49,670 bases of DNA, taken from the NCBI GenBank assembly GCA_022925895.1, contig JAKSYS010000477.1, forward strand, positions 1 through 49,670. Direction: 5' to 3'. How positions within the stretch are numbered: the first letter of the stretch is position 1; each line of letters starts with the position of its first letter. Source of the DNA: Fragilaria crotonensis (taxonomy: Eukaryota > Bacillariophyta > Fragilariophyceae > Fragilariales > Fragilariaceae). Of the stretch, positions 31,721 to 43,320 are shown piece after piece. The notes beneath the pieces are model-generated. The model was not told the DNA's origin. It saw nothing but the letters and a program-made list of their open reading frames with translations, and made no database searches. The position numbers and the translations under genes were made by a program.

Positions 31721-31823
31721 ATTCTTCATCAAGAGTCATAGAATCATCATCAAGAAACTTTAAATCATCATCAAGAAACTTTAAATCATCATCAAGAAAC
31801 ATTAAATCATCATCAAGAGTCAT
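31721..31823 (-). pseudogene. Copy B N-terminus with LDDD repeats
   Basis: The start codon ATG at 31823 opens MTLDDDLMFLDDDLKFLDDD and continues LKFLDDDSMTLDE to the Copia2 junction. Four near-copies of a 21-nt unit (aaatcatcatcaagaaacttt on the plus strand) give a seven-residue acidic repeat. Deleting Copia2 with one 5-nt target copy continues in frame to DLIKNAKEGNLDKVRDLLRRG, the first ankyrin repeat of copy B. Copy D has a different, basic N-terminus (SKRKKEP), so this acidic extension is specific to copy B. Confidence 0.75.
31738..31823. repeat. 21-nt tandem repeat
   Basis: About four units of aaatcatcatcaagaaactt with edge variants (agagtcatag). It lies inside the coding start of copy B. 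Confidence 0.8.
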
Positions 31824-32576
31824 AGTGGAGTACTACCGGTAGGCAGCTTCTCTAATTCTTTCAAATGTGCTGTGTTTGAGCTGCAATGCTGGTCTGCAAA
31901 AAGTGCCAAATGGCGGCACAAATGGCTATGAGAGAAATGCACGCGTTTAAGAGATTTCAGCTGGGATACTTCTTCACACATTCACAAGACACCGAGAGGT
32001 GCGAATTTTTCTCATCACATACCACGATTAACCGTATTTGTTTCTTTTTTATGTATGGAAGCGCATGCAACATGCAACAAGGCAACAACAGTAGATGTAC
32101 ATACTCGTTCTACCGTCTGTCATACGAGTATGAGGGCGTATATTCATTTACGTATGCAGTATGTGCGTGTATGCATGCCGCTGAACTGACAACTAAACCG
32201 ATGTGTACCTGTAATGACCATGACATAGACAACGGCGACGGCGATGGAGACAGTGTTCTACTAGCTAGGAGAACTCCATAGCAGCGAACAGTCAACTGAA
32301 GTTCTTTAGGTTCAACTACCGGTAGGAGGAACGGGGCTGTCAACGTTGAGCCGATTGCGTTCATACGCCACATTCGCCATTGTATGACACAGACAACAAA
32401 TCAGCTCGGACCGGCACCCCTTTTTTCCAACAACAAATAAGCGCTGTTGGTGCGTTACAATGTCATTGTTTCCAAAGGCTGAAAAGAACAATGCCAGCGC
32501 AGAATGAAATGACAAAAAGTCCATGAAGATTTGCGAGCGATTCGAGAATGTATTCGGTGCTTTGTGTTGTTGAATT
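31824..32576. other. Upstream region of copy B with palindromic motifs
   Basis: No gene recognised over 750 bp. It holds palindromes CTACCGGTAG at 31833-31842 and 32316-32325, and CTACCAGGTAG begins at 32581. With LINE3 removed it continues at 40627, where CTACTGGTAG occurs at 40722-40731. It probably includes the copy B promoter, the first site being only 10-19 nt upstream of the ATG. Confidence 0.5.
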
Positions 32577-32594
32577 TATACTACCAGGTAGTAG
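32577..32594. repeat. Left target-site duplication of LINE3
   Basis: The 18-mer tatactaccaggtagtag is repeated perfectly at 40609-40626. Confidence 0.95.
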
Positions 32595-32677
32595 AATTTT
32601 CACTTAAGTGAATTTTGTAAGCCATACAAAATTTCTACGTGAATCTATCGTACCCTCTGTACTAGGAAAACTCGACA

Positions 32678-34404
32678 ATGACGATGCAGTCCGCTCCGGT
32701 TTCCAACGACGGTCGTGATCCGACCATGGAAATCGAAGATGAGGATGTATCATCTGTCGCCACCCCACCGATTGGATATCGTAACTCTCCTGAGGACCAT
32801 GCCTTCGTTTCAAAAACGATCAGATTCTATTTTGCTCCGTTCGATTCGAGTCAAATCGATCGTGCCCACCCATCCGAAATCCACACCCAATGGATTAGAA
32901 CCATTCAAGCAGCATTCGGTGACGATGTTAAGATCATCAATAACGCAAATCGTCAAGTTAAGAACTTGGATACCAACTCTACGGCTAATCGAGCTTTCGC
33001 TTATGCCCAGCAGTTCAAAGTTCATACTAAACCTTTTGGCAATAGTCCAACTACAGGCGCTCCTAAGACAGCTCATGTCATCATCCATAGGATAATGACT
33101 CGGGTCTCACTAGGACAGATTAAGCGCCACACTAACGCATACCAACTTTTGACGGACAACCAGTGTTTCCTAAACGAACATTTGTGGGATGAACAAGAGT
33201 GGGATCTACACCAAATTGGGTTTGTCACGGGCTTTAACCCCAAGTATTATTCAAATGAAAGAGTGACTACGATGTTCCGAGCCCGCCTTTGCAAAGCCAT
33301 GCCACGAGCTAAGATACCAAAATTCCAAATGGTCCTGAAGACTCATCGCATTACCCACAACGGAAGAAAGTCAAACACACAAGCGTACGCCATCGAAGTC
33401 CCAACACATGTGTCACCTCAGTTGATTCCAATCATCAAAGAGGTTACACAAGATACCAAGGAGTTCGTTACGTTTCAAATGCGTCGCCGAAACCCGGAAG
33501 CATTTCAAGGAGCCATCCGATACCAAAACCATTTGCTCGCTAACCAGCATGTGATCGTTATCAATTATATCGGGACCGAAGCCATGTACTATATCTCGGA
33601 CAGAATCCAAGCAATCTCTGGAGTAATTGATGTAGTACCAGCGAGAAAAATTGAAACCACAGGAAGGTATTTGGTTATTGCCAATAAAGAGAATACGCAA
33701 CGTGTGCGTGACAAACTCTCGCAGCAATTCGATCAATGGTATAACGAGGTCGTACCAGATGACGCCAAACCCAAACTAGGACAGTACGAAGGCCCACCAA
33801 GGATTGGGAATCCCGCTCGGACGGTTTTTCTGAAGGCGATCAATCTTGGTTACAGAACTCCACAAGTAGTTTTATGGCGTTCAGCGTTGCATCAATGCAA
33901 TCTAGAGGAGAGGTAGGAGACGAGGACCCATACTTGGACCGAGCATGGGAGACACCGTCAACAATGTCCAACAATCAACGACAGGAGACCCCACCACCAT
34001 ATCAACAGCCCGGAACAACATACGCTACATACGCAGCGGCTACAGTCGGGTTAGATCAAGTATCTGGTATCACCGAGTCTGAACCATCACCCAAAGATGC
34101 GAGGCATGAAGAGCTTAGTTTAAAAATTGCAAGTTTGGAGGCGATGATAATCGCTCTGTGCGCACAAGTTCAAACGTTGACAGCTCAGTCCCAAACCACG
34201 GACGCACCGCAACCCTCCCCAAGAGACCCGTCACAGCACCAGGAAAAACGTCGCGATACGAAGTCATCACCACGTAAGGCAAAAAGGACACATGACCAAA
34301 CCACAGATTCAGTAGCCGAAGAAGGCTCGCAGGAATCAGTGCCCCAGACCGACGATCATCTCACCGTGTGGGATGATTATTCAACGTCCTCGCCAAATGA
34401 ATAG
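32678..34404 (+). pseudogene. LINE3 ORF1 (one frameshift)
   Basis: Starts at ATG 32678 (MTMQSAPVSNDGRDP). The first frame (to 33916) encodes a folded region: KTIRFYFAPFDSSQIDRAHP, TAHVIIHRIMTRVSLGQIKR, GFVTGFNPKYYSNERV, KFQMVLKTHRITHNGR, EAMYYISDRIQAISGV. Near 33800 the frame changes to one reading through SDGFSEGDQSW and MAFSVASMQSRGEVGDED. It then continues to a Pro/Gln-rich part, a short coiled coil (HEELSLKIASLEAMIIALCAQVQ) and a basic tail (SSPRKAKRTHDQ), ending at TAG 34402-34404. The layout (folded core, coiled coil, basic tail, no zinc knuckle) parallels LINE1 ORF1. Presumed RNA-binding chaperone role. Confidence 0.8.
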
Positions 34405-37400
34405 TGAAATTACATCACAGACAAACCCTCACAGTCGGGAAACCCCAGCTCTTGTACAAAATACAACACAACAACAAAACGAATTGGCGATTATCACCCG
34501 AGGGGTATCAACACCCACAACAGAAGGAATAGGTGCAGTAGATTCCCGAAGGAACAGGCTCCCAACACAGATTAGCAGGCATCAACGATTGCAGATAGCA
34601 CAGGCGGAATGGGCAAAATTGTTTCAAACACGGCCGAGTATAGACACAACAGGTAGCCGAAGGTCGATTTCCTTATCACTGCAAAACCAAAGAGAAAATA
34701 TGCCATGGGGAGATAGGATAGCAGAAAAGGAAAACACGACGACTCGCATATACTCGATGAACCTAAACGGTATCGCATTAGATCGGAGAGGAGGGCAGTT
34801 CGATACATTGTGTGCCATTGCAAAAGAGGTACAGGCTGACGTCGTTTGCTGTCAAGAGCATAATGTAGATACATCTCAACCCATTGTGCGAAGCATATTA
34901 CACAATACACTTCAGCAACATTGGTCAAGATGTCGTTTGCAAGTAGGGTCAACTCAACAATCCTTCGTACAATGGTATAAACCGGGCGGAACATTAATGT
35001 TTGCAACAGGCAACATGACAGGGCGAGTAACAGAGCAAAGCCAAGATCACATGGGACGGTGGGTCACCCAAACAATGAAGGGCTTTAACGGTAGACAAGT
35101 CACCATCATATCGGCTTACCAAGCGGTTACCGATAGTCAGTGCACAGGGTTGATGACCGTTACGGCGCAACAGCGAAACATTTTAGTCCAATCACAAGAC
35201 GCATTGTCGGAGCCACGTAAGGCATTCAAGAGGGACATAAGCGAATTGTTAAAACGGATCCGCGCAAGGGGAGATGAAATTATCCTAGTGGGCGATTTCA
35301 ATGAAACAATCGACGAAGAGTTTAATGGCCTGAGCAAGATTATAGCTGATTTTCACCTGGTGGATTTAATGCGAGGTCGATCAACCCTCCCTTTTCCAGC
35401 AACATACGCTAGGGGACGCCGCCGATTGGATTATGGATTTGCGACCTTTCACGCCGCCATAGCGTTAAAGTACGCAGGATACGAGGCTTTCAACGAGAGA
35501 TTTCCAACAGATCATCGAGCTTATTTCTTTGATTTCGACACAGACAAGTTATTTGGAAACTCTACGCAAGCCCTCGCGCCGCCATCCTTGAGGATTTTGC
35601 AATCGAATAACGTGAAACAAGTTACACAATACATTCGCGAGAAATATCGTCAACTCGATAACTGCAACGCATTCAGAAGAGGGGAGCAATTGATGGCGCA
35701 AGGAGATAGACACGCACAGGCAGAGCGATTGGATAGGGATGTCATAAGAGCGAGCCTATCAGCGGAAAAGCAAACGCAGAAGTATCAGTCTCCAGCATGG
35801 TCGGTTGCGTTAGCGAAAGCAAGAACGAAGGTGGCGGTTTTAACAAAATGTCTATCGATGATCCGCACTGGAATTGACATGACATCTGCGATACAACCGC
35901 ATTTATACGATGGTACGTTTACTGACAACCTATTCCCCAGCAATAAGAAGGAGTGCGTGGAACAGCTACGAATTGCCAAGAAAGAGGTAGCGAATATTGT
36001 CCGAGATAGTTTTGCACGACGAGAAGAGGAGCAACAAGCTAAGATCGACGCGCTTGAAGCTTCACTAAAGACAGCGGACAAGCAGCATGCCAAGGTTATT
36101 CGACGAATCAAGAGAGCGGAAGCCTTGAAGAAATTGCATGAAGCAGTGAGCAGAGCACGCGCAAGCACAATACGGCAAGGAGTTACAAGATTGGAGATAC
36201 CAAAACACCCAGATGACGATCCAAAGAACTGTTCGGAATGGCAACTTATTGACATACCAACCGATATCGTGCAACACCTGCAACAGAGGAATCAGAAGCA
36301 TTTTGGCCAAGCCCACGGGACACCATTCACAGTCCCCCCACTGTCCACTTCCCTACAATATACAAGCGAAGGCGAAGGAACACCAGATATACTCTCGGGA
36401 AGATGGGAATATCAATGTCTTGACGACAACGTCAAGCTCTTGTTGCGACATCTGACGATCTCTGAGGAAATGGAGCAAGTGCAGACCGAAACGATCATAT
36501 CCGATGAAGAGTTTACAGGCAAGTTGAAAGTGTGGAAAGAGTCGACAACAACTTCACCCTCCGGAGTTCATCTTGGCCACTACAAAGCGTTGATTGCAAG
36601 ACATGAGTATTCACAAATACAGGATGATGAAAACGATGACGAAACGGCAAATGATCAGCAAGAAAATCTCAAGGAGTTACGGGACGAGTTGAACCATATG
36701 CAACAAGCCATTCGACAACTGCATCTGCACCTCATCAATTACGCCTTGGAGCGAGGATACTCGTATCGAAGATGGCAAAAGTGGCGAATACAATCCTCTT
36801 CAAAGAAGAAAATAACATCAAGATCCACCGTACAAGAGTTATTCATCTTTATGAAGCCGATTATAATCTGGTGTTAGGCCTCAAATGGAGATTGGCATTG
36901 TATCAAGCAGAAGCACACAAGCAATTACATGACGGCCAATTTGGATCTCGCCCACGCCGAAATGCAGTCGATCCCGTCATGTTGGAGGAACTACAACTGG
37001 AAGTCTCAAGAGCATCACGTAAAATGTTCCTACAACTAAACTATGACGCTACAGCTTGTTACGACCGCATTATTCCGAACTTGGCAATGCTTACAAGTCA
37101 ACAGCACGGAGTACATAAACAAGTCACCCTCACAAACGCGAGAACGCTTCAACATGCAGCATATCATATCCGAACTGAGATGGGATTGTCCGAAACGAGT
37201 TACACGCATACAGATGATGCACCGATATATGGCACGGGTCAAGGTAGCGGTAATTCTCCCATGATATGGTGCTTTTTGTCCAGTGTCCTTTATAAATGTT
37301 ACGATACTAACGCTCATGCAGCAGAGTATTCCAATCCCGACGGTACAAATCAGGTTGCTTTATCAATGATCGGTTTCGTGGACGATAGCAACGGGCAAGT

Positions 37401-40400
37401 GAATATGTTCCAAGAGGAGGACAATGTCGCTACTTTATCAACGATGCATGATAAAGCAACGCAAAATGCAACAACATGGGCGCAGTTATTGGGAGCTACC
37501 GGCGGATCGTTAGAACTTTCAAAATGTTCCTATCACTTGCTATATTGGAGTTTCTCTATTCAAGGCGCACCAGTGTTGGCCAGCAGCCCTCCAGAATTCC
37601 GCAGAATAAAGGTTACAGATCCAGTCACAGGTCGTGCACACAATCTCGAATATCTACCTCCTCATACCGCCCACAAAACGTTAGGACACTACAAGGAACC
37701 CGCGGGCACTGCACGAGCGCAGTTTTCTCAATTGCAGAAGAAAAGTAACGCTATCACCGAGTTCCTATGGTCAACGCCATTGTCGAGGGCAGAAACTTGG
37801 TTGTATTATCATGCCTGTTACCTCCCGTCGATTTGTTATCCATTAACATGTTCTCATTTGACACACAAACAATTAACGTCAGTTCAAAAGAAAGCAATGT
37901 CCATTATTTTCGCACGATGTGGTTATAATCGGAATACAAAGAAAGAAATTCTCTTTGGACCAGTCGAGTATGGGGCGCAAACTTCCATCACCTCTACATA
38001 AGACAGGGAACCCAACAGGTGACTTACTTCATGCGACATTGGCGTACAATGACTTCAGTGGGGAAGATGTTCAAATGCGCACTAGCATGGATACAACTTT
38101 CGAGCGGAGTCTCATACCCGATTATGGAGCATGCTAATACAAGCTTACCACACTTGGAAGCAAAATGGTTCACGTCCCTTCGAACATTCTTATCAAGTAT
38201 TAGGGCAGGGCTGCAATTGGACGACCTGTATCCCTCCTTTACAACGTCAAGGAGATAGCTACATCATGGATCACATCTTGGAAGCGGGAACATTCACGGC
38301 ATCAGAAATACGACGATTAAATTATTGCAGACTATATCTCCAGGCCGTCACAATTTCGGACATCACAATGATCACAGGAGATGTACTGGATCAGAGTAAA
38401 CTCGCAGGTTATCCTTCACTCCAGAGCAGCAAATCACACTGGATCCCAATAAATCAAGAGCGACCATCGGAGAAGGAATGGACACTTTGGAAGAAGGCAA
38501 ATTTACTGTGGAGCGACACTCGAGGTCATCTCAAGATCCCGCTTCGCAAGTGGCTGAAGGATGTCCATCACCAACGTAACTATCACTTCGCGTATCAATA
38601 TAGAAAGAGTGTCTGGATCCGAGAGCACGGAGGCGGATATCAAGTCCATCGATTAAGGTCCAGTGGTAGGTTGCAAGACAGACAATGGATACAAGAGCGT
38701 GCACAACTGCCACAGCAATCAGTCCCGGTCGAATTATATAATGATGCAGCGGGATCCTGGAAAATACTCAGCCCAACATTCTCCATTGTTACACCTCATA
38801 CAATATCACAGTCGGCAACAGCAACGTTTGATGCATACATCGAGACGCTCGAGTCGTGGGAAATTGATTTACTCCGTCATCTCACGTTGGACATCGATCC
38901 CTATTCTATTTGTTTGGAAGCTCATCAACACTTCAGAGCGGTGAGCGATGGATCCGTGTTGTCAAACGGAAACGCATCCTTCGGGTGGATCTTAAGTAAT
39001 CGGAGAGGAGAACGAGTTGCAGAGGGTATGGGACCAGCACGAGGACGGAGAGTACATTCATACCGAGCAGAGGCATGCGGTCTGTTATCTTTTCTACGGT
39101 TCCTTATACGGATCGCCAACTTTACACAGATGCACGAGACATGGCACGGAATCCTCGCAACGGACAGCCAAAGCGTACTGGATACCTTGTTTGGACAAGA
39201 TCGCGATGATAGCAATGAAAATGAGCCTCTAGACCTAGATAACCAATGCGTGGTGTTGGACCCATTATGTCCGGAATGGGATATCTTGATCGAGATTCAG
39301 GCGGCACTACGAGTTTTACCAGGAGTCCGTCTACAATACGTGGAAGGCCATCAAGATCAGAAGAAACCATATCAGTCTCTCGAGCTTCTGGAACAATTGA
39401 ACGTGGACGCTGACAGAATCGCGGAAGAATATCACGAGCTTCTCCAACCGCAACGGCCATATGTACTATTATCTCCGCACGCACGAGCGCACTTAGTGTT
39501 TGAGGATGGGACAGTAACCGCAAGACATGCAGAGTTTATCGAGACCCAGGCAACGGCCGAACCTTTGGTGCAGCATCTCGCAAAGAAACACTCCTGGAGC
39601 GATGGAGTTACGGAAAATATTAATTGGAAAGCTCACGGGCAGGCACTCAAGCGGAATCGACAGAGACGGTCTCATTTTGTGAAAATGGTCCACGACATTC
39701 TCCCAACAACAAGCTTGCAAAATAAATATGATGGCGGGAAAGAACATGTCCCCTCTGCCAACACCCGTGTGAAGATAGCGATCATATTCTTCGATGTCAA
39801 CACCCTTCCCGAGTCGAGTGGCGTCGCCAGTTTCTCCACGGAATCTTGGAGTTTTGCAATAAAACACACACTTATCCCCCGATACGGATTCTTCTCATCA
39901 CGACTATGCAGAGTTGGCTAAGCGGCGAAGATAACCCACGGATCGAAAGAGATCAATATCCAGCAGATATGAGCTCAATCATTCGGCAACAAGCCAAAAT
40001 AGGATGGCGACAGATGCTTCAGGGACGATTCTCCAAGGCGTGGAGTGACATTCAGCAGCGGTACCACGAATTAACGTTCCCGACTCAACAATATACTCCC
40101 GACAAATGGCAAGTGGGTTTAATCCAGAAGATCTGGGAACATAGGCACAAAGTCTGGATTTTGCGAAATGAAGATTTACACGGCAGAGATATCAGGAGTC
40201 GACAACAGGCCGAGCGTAAGGAAATCCAACGACAACTGCATGCCATCTACTCCCAGCGACCGATGATGGACCCACGAGTGCAATCCCTGTTACTTGAAGC
40301 ACCAGAGGCACATGATCGATATCCTGTTCAGGTGACAAAGAACTGGATACGAATGCACGCTACAACATTCTCGGAAAGCGTCAAGCGGGTGAAGACCAGA

Positions 40401-40472
40401 GCACTACATGGGGTGAGATCTATTCGTTCGTATTTCAATCCTATCCCAGTGGTAGATGCGGAAGCGACATGA
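34397..40472 (+). pseudogene. LINE3 ORF2: APE endonuclease, reverse transcriptase, RNase H
   Basis: ATG 34397 overlaps the ORF1 stop (ATGAATAG). Endonuclease: YSMNLNGIALDRRG, CCQEHNVD, LVGDFNETID, RRRLDYGFA and PTDHRAYFF, all catalytic positions present. RT: after a frameshift near 36778, RVIHLYEADYNL, LNYDATACYDR, GTGQGSGNSP, FVDDSNGQ near 37378, and GGSLELSKCSYHLL. More shifts occur near 37975 and 38250. RNase H: AVSDGSVLSNG, YRAEACGLLSF, ATDSQSVLD, YVEGHQDQ and LNVDADRIAE. A shift near 39740 is needed to read the zinc finger CPLCQHPCEDSDHILRC. The C-terminus GVRSIRSYFNPIP ends at TGA 40470-40472. It is inactive because of the breaks. Confidence 0.9.
40413..40436 (+). other. PIP-like motif near LINE3 ORF2 C-terminus
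   Basis: Codons for VRSIRSYF occupy the position of QTTMTSFF in LINE2. The hydrophobic and aromatic positions of the PIP consensus are kept (I, Y, F) and the Q is replaced by V. Confidence 0.45.
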
Positions 40473-40591
40473 TCTGACATAGCATAAGTATATGAACGGT
40501 ACCTGCGACTCATTCAAGGGTCGTGGCTACCCGTGCAAGTCGAGTACTCGTACAGTCGAGTACCGCGGCAGCACGTTAAGTAGATTTTCGG

Positions 40592-40609
40592 TTTTTTTTT
40601 TTTTTTTTT
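40592..40609 (+). repeat. Poly(T) 3' terminus of LINE3
   Basis: 18 consecutive T residues on the coding strand of LINE3, directly before the right TSD (the last T is shared). A LINE would normally show poly(A) here. Confidence 0.9.
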
Positions 40610-40626
40610 ATACTACCAGGTAGTAG
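40609..40626. repeat. Right target-site duplication of LINE3
   Basis: Second copy of tatactaccaggtagtag (see 32577-32594). Confidence 0.95.
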
Positions 40627-40789
40627 GGCCTGCGGATCATATTGTTGTCATCATCTCGTTGCAACCAACCATACATGCTGAATATAAATAATATGTAACG
40701 AGTGCGTATCGAAGGGCTCTACTACTGGTAGGCTCTCACGTCAAAGTTCATGCGTTCATCATCCTTTCGGCGATTCCTCTCTTCCGCTA

Positions 40790-41279
40790 CTAGAGACGCT
40801 TCTTATTACCTTTCATGAGTATGTGCTGCGTCAAGCTTGCCCCAAGGACAGCAGTGTTGTCGTATTCACCTTTCACATTCACATGCACCCTGTCTTTATT
40901 CAATAAAGTACGAACAGCCTCCAAATAGCCCTTCCAGCTCGCACAGATGAGAGCTGAATGACCGTATTCATCCATGGCATTCAAATTCTCCTCACTTGCG
41001 CGTCAGCTGACGAACCTCGACGAGATTAACAACATTTCTGGCGTTCTCAATCCATTGCGAATCAAGAGAAAGCGTATGACTCATAATGCGCAGATTCGTC
41101 TGAAACGAAGCAACACGAAGCGTAGCGTCGATTGAAATCAAAATGTTGGCTGAGACGTGATAGCCGGATAGTTGATGATTGATCTCTGATCTGTCACACC
41201 AATGCATGCCTTGATCCAAGTGTGATCTGCAAATCAAAGCTCTTGACGGACTCGAACAAGGTTTTGCATACCAATACAA
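40790..41279 (-). pseudogene. Ankyrin remnant C
   Basis: Two ankyrin-like repeats survive. One is complete: NAMDEYGHSALICASWKGYLEAVRTLLNKDRVHVNVK; the next, KGEYDNTAVLGASLTQH, is degenerate. Upstream, in another frame, DSQWIENARNVVNLVEVRQLTR resembles the KNAKEGNLDKVRDLLRR start of copy B's repeats, followed by a stop. No kinase domain follows; the sequence downstream turns non-coding by 40790. It is a truncated relic of the array. Confidence 0.65.
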
Positions 41280-42912
41280 TCCACAGGCGCCCTCGTGTTG
41301 GCTATGAGCTCCAACACGGACGACCTGCGCTCCCTATCTCAATCGGACTCTGCGGGTTCCATGTCTCCCCGACAGTACGTCACACCCGTTCCCAATAAAG
41401 TCAAGGCTTTGGAGTACAAATGTCGCACCAATACTCGCGCACACGGACATTGTGCCATCCAACAAGAATCATCGGACGACTGGTCGCCCCACTTCCTCGG
41501 TGGTCCCAACGACCAAGACCTCCGGAACGTAATCCGATTGCCGTTGAAAACAAGGGTTGCGCTCTGCAAGTGACATGCCCACGCCAATTCGATCCTCAAG
41601 TGAAATTGATTTGGTTGAGTCGCGTCGCACCTTTCCCTCACACTCGGAATATGCTCTCTTTACTGAGATGTACAAACGAAGGTTCAGGGTGCGCACGATA
41701 GTACACTTTCATGTCAGTCATCAAAGTCCCAAATAGACGTGACGGCATCATTTGTCCTTTTTCGCAATTGAAAATGAATACAGATTTCATCGTGGGTATG
41801 CCAGCGTCCACACCGCTAAATTGGACACCGAGGTATCTGTAATGTGATTGGGGACACCGAATGGAGCAGATTGTGCGACATCCGTGCCATCAAGAACGCA
41901 AGCAAACGCAACACAAGGCCAACAAACAAAGTTGCCGGTGTCGTTTGGAAGGTGATCTGCTACGACTCCTTGAAGCGTCCCACCAGATACGGTGGGACAT
42001 TGGGCATGTCTCATTCTCCCCTGACAATATCCTGTGTGTTGGAGCGTGGAGCACTGAGGACAGCGTACACGAGAATCCGTGTCTTGGATCTCATGCAGCA
42101 GCATGGATCGGTGTCATTCTCGATGAGCGCTGCCATTCGTGACTTTCTCATCGCATCTTCTTCAGAGATCGTTTCCTCGGGCTGTTTTGCTGAAGACATG
42201 CCAATCGACATGTCAAGGACTGAAGGACCGTCCACACTATTCGCAACTTTCTCATTTCATCATCGCGGGAGATTGTGCAAACTAATCGTTTTCTGCAGGA
42301 GGATCTCTAATGTGTCGAGGCCAAGTACAAGCTGAGGAAGCACCAAACCGTATTCGTCACGATCCGTCAAATATGGAGTGTGCACTCACGTAATCGAAGT
42401 ATCTAGGCATCGTTTGCAGCGGACGACTCATGACACTGTAGCCTTGTCAGGCGGTGCCTGTGTGTTGTTTAGCAGAAGAGATACCCGAAGGATTCCCAAC
42501 GCCATTCATGACTTTCTCATCACATCATCTTCAGAGATCGTGCAAAACTGATCGTTTACTGGTGCTGTTTTGCTGAAGGGATGCCCATCGACAGGTCAAG
42601 GACTGAAGGACCGTCCACACCATTCTCGACTTTCTCATTGCGTCATCGCGGGAGATTGCGAAAACCAATCGCTTTCTCCAGGAGGACATCTACTGTGTTG
42701 AGGCCAAGTTTAAGCTGAAACACCAATCCATAGTCGTCACGATCCGTCAAATATGAAGTGTGCACTCACGTAATCGAAGTATCTAGGCATCGTCCTTCGT
42801 CGTTGAATTTGTCGAAGGCATTGACACTGTCTCAGTCGTTTGCGCTACTGTCATGTACAATGTGAATTGCGTACTTTTGATAAACTCGTTTCCAATGGCT
42901 TAGGATTAATCC
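41280..42912. other. Unassigned region with an internal duplication
   Basis: Open stretches on the plus strand (41295-41573, 41420-41701, 41844-42335) have no domain I recognise and change frame repeatedly. They could be an eroded gene or element. The only clear structure is an approximate direct duplication, listed separately. Confidence 0.45.
42123..42793. repeat. Diverged tandem duplication, about 380-bp period
   Basis: 42123-42411 resembles 42503-42793. Shared words include tcaaggactgaaggaccgtc, catcgcgggagattg, and a long 3' block with gtgtgcactcacgtaatcga and agtatctaggcatcg. The copies differ by substitutions and indels, so the duplication is not recent. Confidence 0.75.
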
Positions 42913-42926
42913 TACTAGATTCGCTG
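42913..42926. repeat. Left TSD of the micro-LINE
   Basis: tactagattcgctg, repeated at 42992-43005. Confidence 0.85.
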
Positions 42927-42991
42927 GGGTACACACTATGGTCTTGTCCAAAGATCGTAGACGGTGACAACCCGATAATTAGTTTTATATA
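42927..42991 (+). mobile_element. Micro-LINE: 65-bp extreme 5'-truncated LINE copy
   Basis: The insert begins gggtacacactatgg and ends gacaacccgataattagttttatata. It aligns along its whole length with the 3' ends of LINE1 and LINE2 and is bracketed by a perfect 14-bp duplication. It is thus a non-LTR insertion that copied only the last 65 nt of the template. Confidence 0.85.
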
Positions 42992-43005
42992 TACTAGATT
43001 CGCTG
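42992..43005. repeat. Right TSD of the micro-LINE
   Basis: Second copy of tactagattcgctg. Confidence 0.85.
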
Positions 43006-43103
43006 TTGTTCCCGATGTAGAATGAATATAAAAACAATAAATCCCACTACATTGGCGTCGCACTAATATACTCAAGTACATGGCCACAACTGATGCATTC
43101 GAA

Positions 43104-43320
43104 TAAACCAAATCAATTTGCACTTGCTTTTTCATCACCAGTATACATTACATTCATTGAAAGGTTTGCATTCTTCCGTTGGCATCAAGTCAGGGCACGA
43201 CATTTGTCATCGGGAGCACGTTGGATTAGACCGCGGCGCCGCTGGTTCTCTACTGCGGTCCACTTCGATTTCCATGGCCTTCATGTCGAGCGAAAAATGC
43301 TTGTCGTAGTCTGTTCCCTT
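43104..43320. repeat. Dispersed repeat R, copy 1 (downstream of gene D)
   Basis: Shares gcattcttccgttggcatca plus agtcagggca and flanking sequence with 48303-48510, and a weaker match with 48037-48185. On the minus strand it can read SLDMKAMEIEV, matching FDLEAMEIEA in the third copy, so it may derive from the end of a gene. Confidence 0.65.

Larger units (their letters stand above)
32595..40608 (+). mobile_element. LINE3, full-length non-LTR retrotransposon (plus strand)
   Basis: 8,014 bp between perfect 18-bp TSDs. 5' UTR 83 nt, ORF1 32678-34404, ORF2 34397-40472, then a 3' UTR of about 136 nt ending in 17-18 T residues. Domains are as in LINE1 but clearly diverged, so it is a second family of the same clade. 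There are frame breaks in ORF1 (near 33800) and ORF2 (near 36778, 37975, 38250, 39740). Confidence 0.95.

Noticed and set aside
40592-40609. The poly(T) run as evidence that LINE3 lies on the minus strand
   Set aside because: All LINE3 domains (EN, RT, RNase H, zinc finger) read on the plus strand and the run is at their 3' side.
41844-42335. Plus-strand ORF of 163 codons as a gene
   Set aside because: No domain, overlaps the diverged duplication, and the second duplication copy does not preserve the frame.
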